A stretch of 64,000 nucleotides of DNA. Origin: Platerodrilus igneus (taxonomy: Eukaryota; Arthropoda; Insecta; Coleoptera; Lycidae). Location of the stretch: the NCBI GenBank assembly GCA_036346225.1, contig JARFIW010001480.1, forward strand, positions 13,449,501-13,513,500, read 5' to 3'. The position numbers and the translations under genes are program-made. The first letter of the stretch is position 1. Each line of letters begins with the position of its first letter. Below the pieces are notes generated by a model. The model saw nothing but the letters and a program-made list of their open reading frames with translations, had not been told where the DNA came from and did not search any database. Below are positions 24,053-35,520 of the stretch, in pieces.

Positions 24053-24715
24053 ACAAGCCCTATAAGAAAACAAATAATAATTGTGCGAATACACAATTCT
24101 TAACGCAAATAAAAATATAAACACTAAATTACCTGCCGGGCAACGACTTCAATAACAGCTGTAGATAACACGAACGTAAGTGATAACCAACTCAAAAATT
24201 CTACAAAATGTGCTCGTTAAATAAATGTACTGCAATGAATAATTACATACCTGTTCTCACAAATCCTATCAAATATAGGTTAATTAAAGCAATTCGAAAC
24301 GACTTCTAACCAACACAAAAATGCTTTAATAAATTTTCTGGACAGTCAAAATCCCAAAATGGAGTGCTAATCTATGCACGACCGCCAAATCCAGATAAGA
24401 AACAAAGAATGAATTGTCGGCAATGAACTCGATTTTGACAAGTCTTATCACACATACGATTAACAAATAAAAATTGAGCATTATTTGAAATTCTCTAAAA
24501 GCCAATAAAATAATTCTACGCAAATTATAATCCAAGTTGCCATATTTAAATTAATTACTAATAAACAAATATTATTATACGATTTTTCAACACTAAGGCC
24601 TAACCAATAAAATTTGAAAAATTTCATGACTGCTAAATTTACCGAAGTTAACGACGTACATCCAACATTTAATAAAATTGAAAGAGAAAACTGTAATTAA
24701 TTCTTAACAGAAATT
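24053..24715. other. AT-rich insertion, right part
   Basis: This is the remainder of the sequence that separates the two LINE halves. No gene was recognised. Confidence 0.3.
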
Positions 24716-25430
24716 TAAAACGTTACACAATCTACGCTGACGATACACTAATCGTAGCAAAAGGACGCAACACTCAAGATGCCACGAACATAATACAAAA
24801 ACAGCTCGACGCACTACCAAGCTGGTTTGATCAATGGAGGATCAAACTAAACGTACAAAAAACAGATGCAAATAACTTCTCCAAACGAAGAACAACCACA
24901 CAGAGCGCACCACGACTTGAATAACAACAACTGACTTGGAACTCCACGATAAAATACTTAGATATACATATTGACAGACAGCTCACGTTCAAAAACTACG
25001 TAACAGAAACGCTAAACAAAACGAGACGCGCAAAAGGCTACTTTCGCGGCATACTTACGCACAAAAACGGACTACCACTAGACATAAGACTAAAGACATA
25101 CAAAACGTACCTGAGACCAATACTTAGTTACGCGACTGAAGCCTGGTGCACATACACTAACCAAACCAACAAACGTAAACTAGCAGCACTACAAAACGAG
25201 ACTATGATAATCATCAAAGGGGCACCCTGGTATGTACGCAACGCAACACTAAGCCACGACCTACAACTACCAACACTAGAAACCTACTTTACACAATTAG
25301 CAACAAACACCTACAACACAATAGACACCACGGACCTAGCACACCTACGCAACATTGCAACCCCATATCCATTTAACATAAACAAACCCAAAATAAAACC
25401 ACATCCCCGACACATACTAGATGTTGGATA
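24716..25430 (+). pseudogene. Jockey-like LINE ORF2, C-terminal part
   Basis: It starts at the catalytic palm motif IYADDTLIVA and continues through the usual downstream blocks: ALPSWFDQWRIKLNVQKT, YLDIHIDRQLTFKNYV, RLKTYKTYLRPILSYATEAW and LAALQNETMIIIKGAPWYVRN. It ends at a normal-looking C-terminus (stop at 25429). One in-frame stop after the PRLE residues (near 24921) breaks it. The ORF 25204-25431 is its last piece. This is well enough kept to be confident of a Jockey-superfamily reverse transcriptase. Confidence 0.8.
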
Positions 25431-25720
25431 GCAGTAATTTAAAAAAAAAGGCACAGGCACAGTTATTTATACACTAGCCAGCAGCCATCAACTCATCAAC
25501 CAGTCATTAAAAAAAATAAAAATAAAAAAAGAGGGGCACGGGCACAGTTATACATCAAAATAAACATGCAATCAAGTTGCCAGCAGTCATCAACCAGTCA
25601 TCATCAAGCAGCCACTTCCATATTTACCAACCGTCGAGTAGCCTGCAGTCATCAAGTAGCCACCTTCCACCTTTACCAACTATCGAAAAAGTAAGAAGAA
25701 ACCGCCAAACGGGCAGGTAA
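25431..25720 (+). repeat. Tandemly duplicated LINE 3' tail
   Basis: The sequence after the ORF contains two copies of GGCACxGGCACAGTTAT followed by CAGCAG(C/T)CATCAAC, separated by an A-rich run (AAAAAAAATAAAAATAAAAAAAG). This suggests a 3' tail duplicated during retrotransposition or by later recombination. Confidence 0.5.
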
Positions 25721-26530
25721 CGTCCTAAGAAAAAAGGAAAAGACCAAGAATAGCTACAAGGCAGCCAAAATTTCTAAAATTATAGCTGCAAGAGGAAGAT
25801 GGGCAAAGATAAGCCCAGGATCGTGAAGCTGGAGTGTTAGGATGATTTATCTAATTGTGTTGCTGAGATGATAAGAGTACGTGTTGAGGCGAAATCCTCA
25901 AGTATTCAAAGCGATTGAACGTTGGAAAGGAGCAACTATCATAAGGTTTCCTAAACAACCTAAAATGTGTTTAAAGTGTTGCTACTGATAAAATGAAGAC
26001 ATTGTGCTCGAAATAAAATTTAGTTTATGGTAGCGTGTGGTTAATAGGTTTTTTATTTAATTTGAACCATGCCATAGTTTTATCATTAATAAAATTATTT
26101 CCAGTTTCCAAGTTAATTCTTGCATTGAAATTTATAGAATAGTTATAAAGTAAGTTTTTATTTAACATCAACTAAAAATTATCAGTTTTTGTTCAAACTT
26201 ATCATCTTTGTATGTATGACCAAAGGAATATTTGTATAAAGTTCTTAAGATTTAATTAAAAATTTGTTTAATGTATTTTCAATGAAAGCGTCCTAATAAT
26301 TGACTGTCCAATTCTTGTAAAGCAACTGATTAATCACGACATATCTGCATAGTAGTATTTTTAGAGCCTTGAAGTAATCAAAAATAGAAACTTATATATT
26401 GTAGCATCCACACAATTAATGCAAAATAGGAAACAAGATTTGCTTGCGGCTATAGAAGCAGTAATATTCCCATCGTCTCAGTGCTTCAATAGCTTTCAGC
26501 AAGTTTCTTACACGTAAAACTTTTTCAATC
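25721..26530. other. AT-rich region with possible ORF1 zinc-knuckle remnant
   Basis: Near 25960-26000 one frame reads FPKQPKMCLKCCY followed by two stops. This looks like the start of a retroelement Cys-rich knuckle with the GH step lost. The rest is unassigned. Confidence 0.25.
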
Positions 26531-26539
26531 ATTCAGAAA

Positions 26540-26740
26540 GTGCCTTGTTGGAGTAAGGATTTCTAGTACTCTGGTATTGATACGTAATAACATTAATGGA
26601 AGATACGTATTGGATAAATTCTCTTACTAAGTTAGATTGCTTGTCTGTGTTTATAAAGGCTTTCGTCACGAGATCCAATAGCTGCTGTAACATGTAACCA
26701 CTTAATTATATGGTTGAGACATGCCTTCGTCTCGCTATTG
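26540..26740 (-). pseudogene. Fragment of unknown coding repeat, copy 1
   Basis: The minus-strand frame reads YMLQQLLDLVTKAFINTD, then SNLVREFIQY and SINVITYQYQ. The copy at 47338-47570 reads YLLQWVLNLVTKAFINTD, then SNFLREFIRY and SINIIRHQYL. Similarity in the same frame, with differences at DNA level, suggests a once-coding repeat. The protein family is not recognised. Confidence 0.45.
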
Positions 26741-27381
26741 AGTGGCAGATTTATCCGTAATATGTTTTTAAATGGAGGTAACTTAGTCACTTAAAGAGAT
26801 AGATATCTGCTTCGAAGAGATATTTGGAATGTAGTGTGATACGTAAAAATCGGATAAACTGAATAAATGTATCTTTCATCAAACTATGATAATCGATAAG
26901 AAGTTCATTTTACTTTTATTTTGTTTATTACCAATCTTTATATACACCTCATAGATGTTGGATTGCCTACATTATACGTTATTTTATTATATAGTTAGTA
27001 CTTAACTTTAGGAAAATCTGCTAGATATCGATTCTATTTGATGTACAATGTCACGAACGTACAAGCAGTCACCCTTATACTTGAACTTTCTTGTCAAAGC
27101 ATCAATAATCATATACCTTGAAATAAATATCGCACTGATTTTTGACGGTACGATAACGAGAAAATTTCAGTGGTAGCTTGGTTGCAAGCAGTTGCTGCTA
27201 CAGTTAACCTGCAATATTCTTTATGAAATCAAATCTTGTTAAATTCACTAACTATAACGAAACTTTGTAACTAACTATAGGGCCCTTCCCGGCTCAAAGT
27301 ACCAAAGTTAGAGACCTTTGAGAGCAACCCCCTTTAGAGATTCTTTCACGTAGAATAGGACATTCTATGACTCAAAATTTG
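26741..27381. other. Unassigned AT-rich region
   Basis: I see no gene or recognised repeat. Confidence 0.3.
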
Positions 27382-27665
27382 GGCGTTTCATGGCTTAGTT
27401 GTTACGCGTGTGACAACTAAGCCGAAGGTTCTGGGTTCGATTCCCGACACGAACCGCTTGAAAAATGTTAGGCGAGCATTTTTCACAAAAATGCACCTTC
27501 GTTCGGATGATAGGTAAAATATGGGCTCCGTGTGTGTGTTGTCACGCACGCTAAAGATCCCTACCGTGCTTGGACAGCCAGGGTTCGGGAAAATCCAAAT
27601 TTTCTAGGTAAAGAAATTTCCTGACCAATGTTGTGCTTTCGAGTGGAGCATTGAAAAATTAATTA
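27382..27665 (+). mobile_element. tRNA-derived SINE, family 1
   Basis: The head contains an A-box-like TGGCTTAGTTG and the B-box GGGTTCGATTCC (27433-27444). The body blocks (TTCACAAAAATGCACCTTCGT, GTGTGTTGTCACGCACG, AAAGATCCCTACC) match the three other family copies. Its target duplication is not clear. Confidence 0.85.
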
Positions 27666-30470
27666 AGGGGGGTTTTATTTTGACATCTTGTTACGTTTAT
27701 TTTGAACATCCCGTACATTTTTTTCTGTTAATAAGAAATACGCGGTCTAATAATTTTCTACTCAAATCCCTTTGGCGTTAAAAACGAAAATTAATTCAGT
27801 AAATTAAAATAACCCTTTTACGTGTTAATTCATTTATCTATTTGTATAAATTCGATTCCTATTGTTACATCCTAGAGCTTAATTAATAATAAATACTTTT
27901 TCTAAGAATTCCTCAACGTAAAGTTTATGCTAAATGCTTACGCCGATAAATGTTTTGGTTTATAGTTCAAAGCATAATAGAATTTAGTTAAAATTGTTAA
28001 ATAAATATACGATCACTTGCATATCCCACAGTATGCAAGTGGCGAGATATATCCGTGTTTACCCGACTGACTAACGTCGTTAGTATAGTCGATTGTCTCC
28101 CGTAGTCGCGCCCGATTATGTTTTGGTGTGACGAGTGCCGCATTCTGATATTAATGCTAAATAAGACAGATGCACATAATTTACCCTCATACAATATATT
28201 CATCGAGAATCGTGGATTTTCTATATCCCAGAAATACCCTTGTTTCCTTTCCTAACGTAATGTTTTGGTAAATGGATAGATGCATCGATTCAGGTGAGTG
28301 TTTATTTCATACTTGTTAATTTGTTTATCTATCTCGTATTTATGAACATTCTATCTCACCATACAGTCCACTACTCAATCCCCTATACGCCAGGGTGGTT
28401 AGCCAAGCATTAAAATTAAACAGGCGATAACTGATTCTAGGTATCTGATAATTAATTCTTATGTGTTTTCCATTGAAAGCTTCGTCGAATTAAAGCCGCG
28501 TACTATCCCAATAAACCGTGTTTTTCCAGTTTTATTTCCTTAACAACAATATTACTTTGAGCTCTGGTCATTAGTGAAACGAAATTAATATTCACTTGCA
28601 TTTCAATTTACACAAGGAAAACACGTGCAGAATAGTTGGTTGTTTTCGTTTTTCTGTATAAAAAGTTCGCGCACGCCTTACAGCGTGGCGCATATTTATG
28701 GGTTTTATAAAATTGTACTTTTGGACGACAAGAAATTAATTTTATTTATAATTACTATAGCTCCTTCCGGTGGCCCTTAAAGCCACAATCAATGGTCGCC
28801 CCTAATTGTGATGGAATGACCACCCCAAGGCAGGATCACGCGCACCTCTGCTTCGCACCATTTCTACAGACAGTAGGAGCCAACTGGACGGTGGTGAATC
28901 GAGAGCGAGTGTTTGTACACCAATTTTCTTATATGGCTACCCGATAGTTGTTGGAAACAACATATGTACACGGGTCTACGGATGCATCACCTTGTTGGTG
29001 GTAAAATGACTGGTTGTTTGTATGTGCGAGGATATTATAATGTTTACTGATTTCTGTATTAAGATAATTTTATGTATAAAATTCCGTACTTACAATGCTG
29101 ATATCGAGCTGTGATTTTTAGTGTGGTAATTTTGTTCCTTTATCTTGATTGTAGATTAATATAAGGGTGACCTAAAAACTGCATCTCGCCATGTTAAAAA
29201 TGATTCTTTTTTATTTCGTCAATATGTATATTGTGTACCTACGAATTGTTCATTTTTGGTACTAATGTGTTTGTATATAATTTTGTTTTTTTTAAATTAG
29301 AGGTTTTTAGTTTGTAAATGTTTGATTGTGCGTGAGTGAGTATATTTTTATTTCAGACCTCCCTTAATTTTTTTTGTAGGTTTAATACCTACCCCGTCCA
29401 CTCGCCGATTGATCCCGGTCAATTTTTTCTTTTTCTTCTTCGTTTTTATTTACTTTTTTTTTACTACGTCGCTGAACGTAACAATCTATTAGTCTCCTTA
29501 CTATTCCTTTGTGCTTCAAAAATATTACCTATTTTGCTGATACCTTTTTTTAAATTACACTCCAAATAATTTTACTTTCTTGAATCACTTTTTCCGTTAC
29601 TAACTTTAGTTGTTCAACTGGTCTAACCTTCTATCTCTTTCTCTGCTTAATGTCTATGTTCCGAAGTCGTAAAGGGGTACGCTTCAAAAAGGTATTTAAT
29701 ACTCTGTAACGATATCGCATTATTTAAGTACTCATTCGTCAATAGGCAGATATTTTTCAATTCTAACTAGTATAGAAACCGTAACAAAAAAAATTTTTTA
29801 GAAACTTGGGTAACCTAGGGTCTATTTCATTATGATATTAAAAAATACCAAGTCGTACTACGTGCATTTTTATATTAAATAGCAACAACTATAAGAATGT
29901 CGAATCTTCGTAATAAATTAGAAATCCACCGGCAAAAAACAAAAGCATTATTGTCCACAATAATATTGTTTCGATTCACATAAAGCTCAAAAATCACAAT
30001 AACCACAAAACCCATTCATAGTAACGGAGGACATTAACCTTACCGTAGGAAAGCTTTCGACGTATATTGTTTGGGAACCGAGTGTGGAATATTTACAAGG
30101 AGTAAGAGTTTAAAAAATTCGAGTGAACTTAATACAGAGAGGCATACCTGGTAGAGGCTATGAGTCTCCGCGAGCTGACAACCAGGCAAATATAAAAAGA
30201 TACGCCGATAACAACGGACGCATACGTACAGAGTTTTTTATTCTTTGACAAGGTGGCCGACCGGGATAAGTATAAAATAAGAAGTGAATAACAACGAACG
30301 CGTACGTAGGCAGTCTCTTTCAGCGACAATCCTTGCAATGAGAACAATATTATTTAAGGGTAACGCACAGATGTTGGTAAAATCCAATGGCCCTCAGGTG
30401 GTTGCGAATTGTATTGAGCTATGCTGGAGGAATAGCCCAAAAAGTTTTGAAACACGTGTGTTTCATCACC
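27666..30470. other. Unassigned AT-rich region
   Basis: No gene is recognised. A GC-richer patch at 28755-28930 has short inverted repeats (CACAAT...ATTGTG). A TATA-like GTATAAAAAG stands at 28656 with no ORF after it. An approximately repeated block, AACAACGxACGCxTACGTA, occurs at 30209 and 30290. Confidence 0.3.
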
Positions 30471-30955
30471 ATTAGGTCTTGAGTCCTGGAACTGGTTAGA
30501 CGTGTACCCTTATTGTTTCTTATTCTGAACTAACCTACACATTTCCCTGAAATTTTCACACTCTGCATCTTTCACTATCTGTGTGCAATGGTCTGTTCTC
30601 TCTACCTCTTTTTTCCTATCTCTACTTGTAATATATCCCACACTTTTCCCCAAAAATGCCCTCGAACGAATCCTGCCCTTTTATTTCTCCTATTTTTTTT
30701 TGTTTTCTACAGATATCTTTATTCCCCTACTATTTCTATAACCTCTTTGTTATTAATTTTGTCTCTCCATGTCCATGTTCTCGTATATCTGAAGCACAAC
30801 AATCTAAAAGGCTTCTACCGTTTTCCTGTCTGCATCTCCTACTGCCCCTATTTCATAGACGTACTGTGTTGTGGTCTACACATATGCACTCAACAATTTT
30901 CTCCTTGCTTCTATGTTAATTGTCTTCGAACATAGTCACTGCTCTTTCTTGTTAG
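30471..30955 (-). pseudogene. 3' tail of RTE-like LINE
   Basis: Read on the minus strand, this matches the 3' ends at 50402-50885 and 52263-52745, ending with the GGAACTGGTTAGAC-type block and an ATG-triplet tail. It is cut at the point in the reverse transcriptase gene corresponding to NKKKQ. There it joins the unit shared at 52746 and 31895. The plus-strand ORFs over it are antisense shadows. Confidence 0.65.
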
Positions 30956-31017
30956 ATGAAGTTTGGTATTCCTTCTATCGTTAACAAATATATACCTTAT
31001 TTCTCCGATATTCAGAA
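30956..31017 (-). repeat. Companion unit of the LINE tail, left part
   Basis: This sequence (CTTCTATCGTTAACAAATATA...) recurs after LINE tails at 31895 and 52752. It is split here by two SINEs and resumes at 31641. Confidence 0.5.
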
Positions 31018-31640
31018 GTATATGAAAGTTGAGAGGCGGCTCCGTGGTGAAGTTGGTATACGTGTGACTACTATGCCCATGTTGCCGGGTTCAAATCCCA
31101 ACACGGTCCGCCAAAAAAGTGTTAGACGAGTATTTTTCACAAAAATACGCCCTCGTTTGGATGAGAAGTAAAATGGAGGTCCCGTGTGTAAGTGCTATCA
31201 CGCACGTTAAAGACCCCTCTTGCTTGTAACAGTAGGGGGTCGGACAAAATTTAAAATTTCCAGCTAAAAAAAACTCGCTTTCTGGCCAATGTAGTAGCTT
31301 CGAGTTGAGCATTAGAAAATCAAATAAAGGTATATGAAGGGGGTGGCATAGTTGGTATGCGTGTGACTACTATGCCTAAGATCTCGGGTTCAAATCCCGA
31401 CACGGTCCGCTTGAAAAACGTTAGACGAGCATTTTTCACAAAGATACGCCTTCGTTCGAATGAGAGGTAAAATGGAGGTTCCGTGTGTGAGTGTTGTCAC
31501 GCACGTTAAAGATCCCTACCTTGCTTATAACAGCAGGGGTTGAACAAAATTCTAAATTTCTAGGTAAGAAAAATTGCTTCCTGGCCAATGTAGTATCTTC
31601 GGGTGGAGCATTAGAAAATCAAATGTAGCGTATATGAAGG
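31018..31640 (+). mobile_element. Two family-1 SINEs in one target site
   Basis: SINE bodies at 31029-31329 and 31341-31629 are separated and flanked by three copies of the target GTATATGAARG (31018-31028, 31330-31340, 31630-31640). Each has a tRNA-like head (GTGGTGAAGTTGGTATACG in the first, GTGGCATAGTTGGTATGCG in the second), a B-box GGGTTCAAATCC (31087 and 31386) and the family body ending GAGCATTAGAAAATCAAAT. They differ by many substitutions, so this is not a recent duplication of one copy. Confidence 0.85.
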
Positions 31641-32131
31641 GAGTTAATTAACCTACGACTACCAAGATCTCCCAACAGTTGAAAATTTGCTCAATTAATA
31701 GTTTTCCAATATATCCCTTCGCACAATCGACATTAGTTGAACATATTTCAAAACCTACACCTGTAGTTGTTTATAATAATCATGAGATTTAAATGCAATT
31801 ATTTTTTTCGTCATTAGGTTTTCCTTCTTGAAACTGGTTGGATGCGTACCTTCACTTATTTTTATTCTGAGCTAACCTACACCGTTCTTTGAAGTTCGTA
31901 CAGCTTCGATACATCTCTATTCACCTTCTATCGTTTACTAACTATATGATCTATTTCGCCAACATTCAGTGGTATGCGAAGCGGGTCAAGCTGTCTGTGG
32001 CTACCAAGGACCCTCAACACTTAGACTTTTGCCGAATTAATAATTTTCCAGTAAATCCTTTCGCAGAATCAACATTAGTCGAAAATATTGCACAAACCAT
32101 ACCTTTATCAGGTTTAAGAACAGTTATTATT
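31641..32131 (-). repeat. Companion units and short LINE tail in tandem
   Basis: The unit split by the SINEs continues to about 31815. A short LINE tail (ATTAGGTTTTCC..., 31816-31895) follows, then a second full unit (31895-32131). The alternation of tail and unit recurs at 52263-53160. Confidence 0.5.
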
Positions 32132-34760
32132 TCTCATTAGGTTTTCCATTCCGGAACTGATTGGACACATACCTCCATTGATTTTTATTCTGAAGTAGCT
32201 TGCACATTTCCCTGAAACTCACACAGCCTTCATCTTTCACTATCTGTGTGCAATACTCTAACTTCTACCTTCCTTCTACCCTTCCTTTTTGCCTATCTCT
32301 GCATCTAATATATTCAGCACTATTCCCTTATGCCTTAGTATGTGACCTATCATCCTATCTCTTTTATTTTTGACTGTTTTCCACATATTTCTTTCTTCTC
32401 CTACAATTTCTAGTACTTCTTTGTTTTTAACTTTTGTCTGTCCATGATATCTTCATCATACGTCTGTAGTATCACATTTCAAAGACTTTTTCCTGTCCGC
32501 TTTTCTTCTGTCCAGGTTTCAGGGCCGTACAGTGCTGCTTTCCGCACACATGTTTTAAGCAATCTTTTTTTTGGTTCTATGTATGTTGTGTTCGAACACA
32601 GTAGTTGCTTTTTTTGTTAAATGTAGCACGACCTTGTGCTAATTTTTGTTTTATATCTTTTGCGCTCTTCCTATCTTGCGTTATTTGGCTTCCAAGGTAG
32701 CAGATATCCTTAATCTCTTGTAAGTTCGCGTTACCTATTTGTATTCATGTTTTTCAATTTATTTCCCCTCCTTTGCAAACTACTACTTTAGTTTTATTTT
32801 TGTTAATTTTTATACCGTATCTCTCTATTAGAACTGTTTCTATTTCATTAAGAGCAACTACTAACTGTTCCTTGCTAGATGCTAATACCGCTATGTCATC
32901 TGCAAATCTAAGCATATTAATCTTTTGTCCCTGTATAATAATTCCAAATGTCTTGTTACATTTGACAGTATTAATTGCCTCTTTGATGTACAAGTTAAAA
33001 ATTAACAAGGGTAGGGCACATCCCTGTCTCGCCCTTTTTCTAATATTTACTTCTCTACGTTCCTGCTCTAATTCTATTACCATTGTTTACTCTTTGTATA
33101 AGCTAGATACTATCCGTCTATCCCTTAAACTCATTCCAATCTTTTTAAATATTTCGAACTTTATTCCATTCTACATTGACGAATGCTTTTCCAGATCTAC
33201 AAACCCTATATACACCCTTTCCCTTTTTCTATTATTTCGCTTATACCCAAATTGATCTTCTCCCAGTATTTCTTCAGCTTGTTTTTCCATTCGTCGTTGT
33301 ACAATTTTAGTTAATATTTTTGACACGTGTGCTGTCAAACTTTGAAATTTTTGGGTATCTCCGCTGTCTCATACAAATAGCTTACAAGTTGGAGGAGACG
33401 TTCTGTTACTGCTTGTCCAGCGGTTTTTAGAGTTTCTGCTTATACCTTATCAGTATCCGGCGCCATATCATTTTTCAGACCTTTTGATGCTAATTCAAAT
33501 TCATCTCCAAATATAGGACATCCCTAGTTATCATTTTCAAAGTTTGATTCCTGTTCTAGTGCTCTCCTGCATGTAATTCGTCTATATATTCTTGCGACCT
33601 AACCACTTTCTCTACATTTTCTACAATAACTTTTCCTCCTGCGTCCCTTATATTTTTGCTATATGGTTTTATAGCCCTGAAATTTATTCTAATTATTTTG
33701 TATGCTTCGTGTCTTTCCTATTTCCATCTTAGTTTGTACCTCCATGGTTTATTATTTTCTTTTTGTGTTCACCCCAGAATATCTCTGGCCGCCATGTCTA
33801 AGATGGATTTAGTGCTTTTTCATTCTGTTTCTACTTCCTTAGTATAAGAGATTTTCCGATATCTTTCAGCAATTTATTTGACTTTTTTACAAATCTTCCG
33901 TGGACATCTATATCTTTTAGTTTATCAAAGTCAAAGTGCCTTTTCTGTTCCTTTTTTTTAAATTTTTAATTTTAAGAGCGGTCTTCATAATTACGATCTT
34001 GTGGTCAGTGTCTATATCTGCTTCTGTGTAGGTTCTGCAGTCTTTTACTTGATCCATATACCGTTGTCTAACAACAATGTAATCTATTTGATATCATCCT
34101 ATATTTCCTGGCATCTTCCACGTGTGTCGTCTTCTAGCATGATGTTGAAATAACGTGTTTGTGATGATTAAATTGTTCTTGTCGCAAAATTCTACCAGCT
34201 TATTTTCCCTGTCGTTTTTCATGTCTAAACCAAATAAACCTACTGCATTAAAATCCCCCGTAATGATTAAATGTTCATGCCTTTTTAGATATCTTAGTAT
34301 ATCTTGGATATCTTTGTAGATCACTTCTATCTCTTCGTCATTGTGGCTAGAGGTGGGCATGCACACTTCTATTATTAGTGTATTTACCGGTTTAGATTCT
34401 AATCTAATCTTGAGTACTTTTTCGTAATTTTCTAAACAGTGTCTTATCTTTTTTCGCATAACCATCCCTACGCCCAAATTTCCTTCCTCTGATCATGTAT
34501 GAATTACCCTGAAGTCTTCACTCCAAAGATCCCCTGCCTCTGGCCACCGAATTTCGCTGATCCCTTCTATGTCTAGCGCTAACCTATGCATTTCAATTTT
34601 GAAGTTCTCTAGCTTACCTACTTGCTTCATACTTCTGACATTCCACGCTCTTCCTTTAAACTTTCCGATCACATCTTGCGAAGTAGTCCTCTCCCGCAGA
34701 TCCAAATGGGGAACTATTTTAACTCCGAAATCTTTTCCCCAGAGGATGCCATCGTCTTAA
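32132..34760 (-). pseudogene. Nearly full-length RTE/BovB-like LINE
   Basis: On the minus strand the order is endonuclease, reverse transcriptase, 3' tail. The 34493-34705 frame gives [19 protein letters not shown] and [12 protein letters not shown], the start of an APE-type endonuclease. The 34094-34477 frame carries MPTSSHND and LIITGDFNAVG, then LIITNTLFQHH and RRHTW. These match the endonuclease also found in CFDP2, itself derived from BovB. The 32754-33083 frame has RQGCALPLLIFNLYI and the catalytic MLRFADDIAVLA. The element is about 2.6 kb, against roughly 3 kb for the family, and is broken by stops and shifts. The 3' end is at 32132. The plus-strand ORF 32773-33255 is a shadow. Confidence 0.8.
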
Positions 34761-35520
34761 TTAACAATTTGAGTATGCCGTGTACTTGAAAGATAAAAGT
34801 TGTAGTTTCCCGTTGCCCCTTACATTGCAGTAGTGTGTCTTAGAATGCCATACCGGCCCTTATGGCCTCTGCCACTCTAAGTACCGAAATAGTTGCTGCC
34901 CTCTTTTGAGGAATTGTCTTAATCTGTTTTCTTGCTAAACCCCACCAATTTGGTAAAACCTTTGGTTCGGCTTTTTAGCTAATTGAAACATATGGGTCGT
35001 TTCACCCGTTCTAGTAATCTAGAACTTTTTCAAGGTACAGGTTCATTTGGAACGTGCGCGTGTGTAGGTGGAGTTAAATCGCGATTCGGGTATGAAGTGC
35101 AAGGGGAAACAATGAAGTTCATTCATAAATATATGTTGGATAAATCACAGAATGAGGTGTCCTAATCGGCCGAGCTAATAATTAGTCCATCAGTAGAGTT
35201 AATCTAGAAACCCTTAAAACACAAATTGTGAGTATCGTGAAAAGTTTTGTTTGACGCTCGAAAATTGCGTAAGGGCGAACTTGCAAATATTATTTTAATG
35301 GGTTTGTAAGGCGACAGAATTAGTTATTTACATTTAAGGATGAAATTATTAGGAAAGCATTTTGAAACTTCTAAAATACAAAAGGTGTCAATTAAGTAAA
35401 ATGCAAGCTTTAATTGTAGTAGGTATGTTAGAAAATTTTTCTTTGTAAATTTCATGTTTTTAATAGACCTCAGAATGGTTAAAACAGAAGTTTGTATTAT
35501 AATACGTATTTCTAAGTTAC
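34761..35520. other. Unassigned region
   Basis: No recognised gene. The ORF at 34983-35165 has no recognisable domain. Confidence 0.3.

Noticed and set aside
30588..30935. Plus-strand ORFs of 115 and 87 codons, rich in Ser, Leu, Phe and Pro
   Set aside because: They lie antisense to a LINE 3' tail. The same composition appears antisense to every copy of that tail (50693-50875, 52503-52953).
32773..33255. 160-codon hydrophobic plus-strand ORF resembling a membrane protein
   Set aside because: Antisense shadow of the reverse transcriptase, repeated antisense at 63171-63572 in the other copy.
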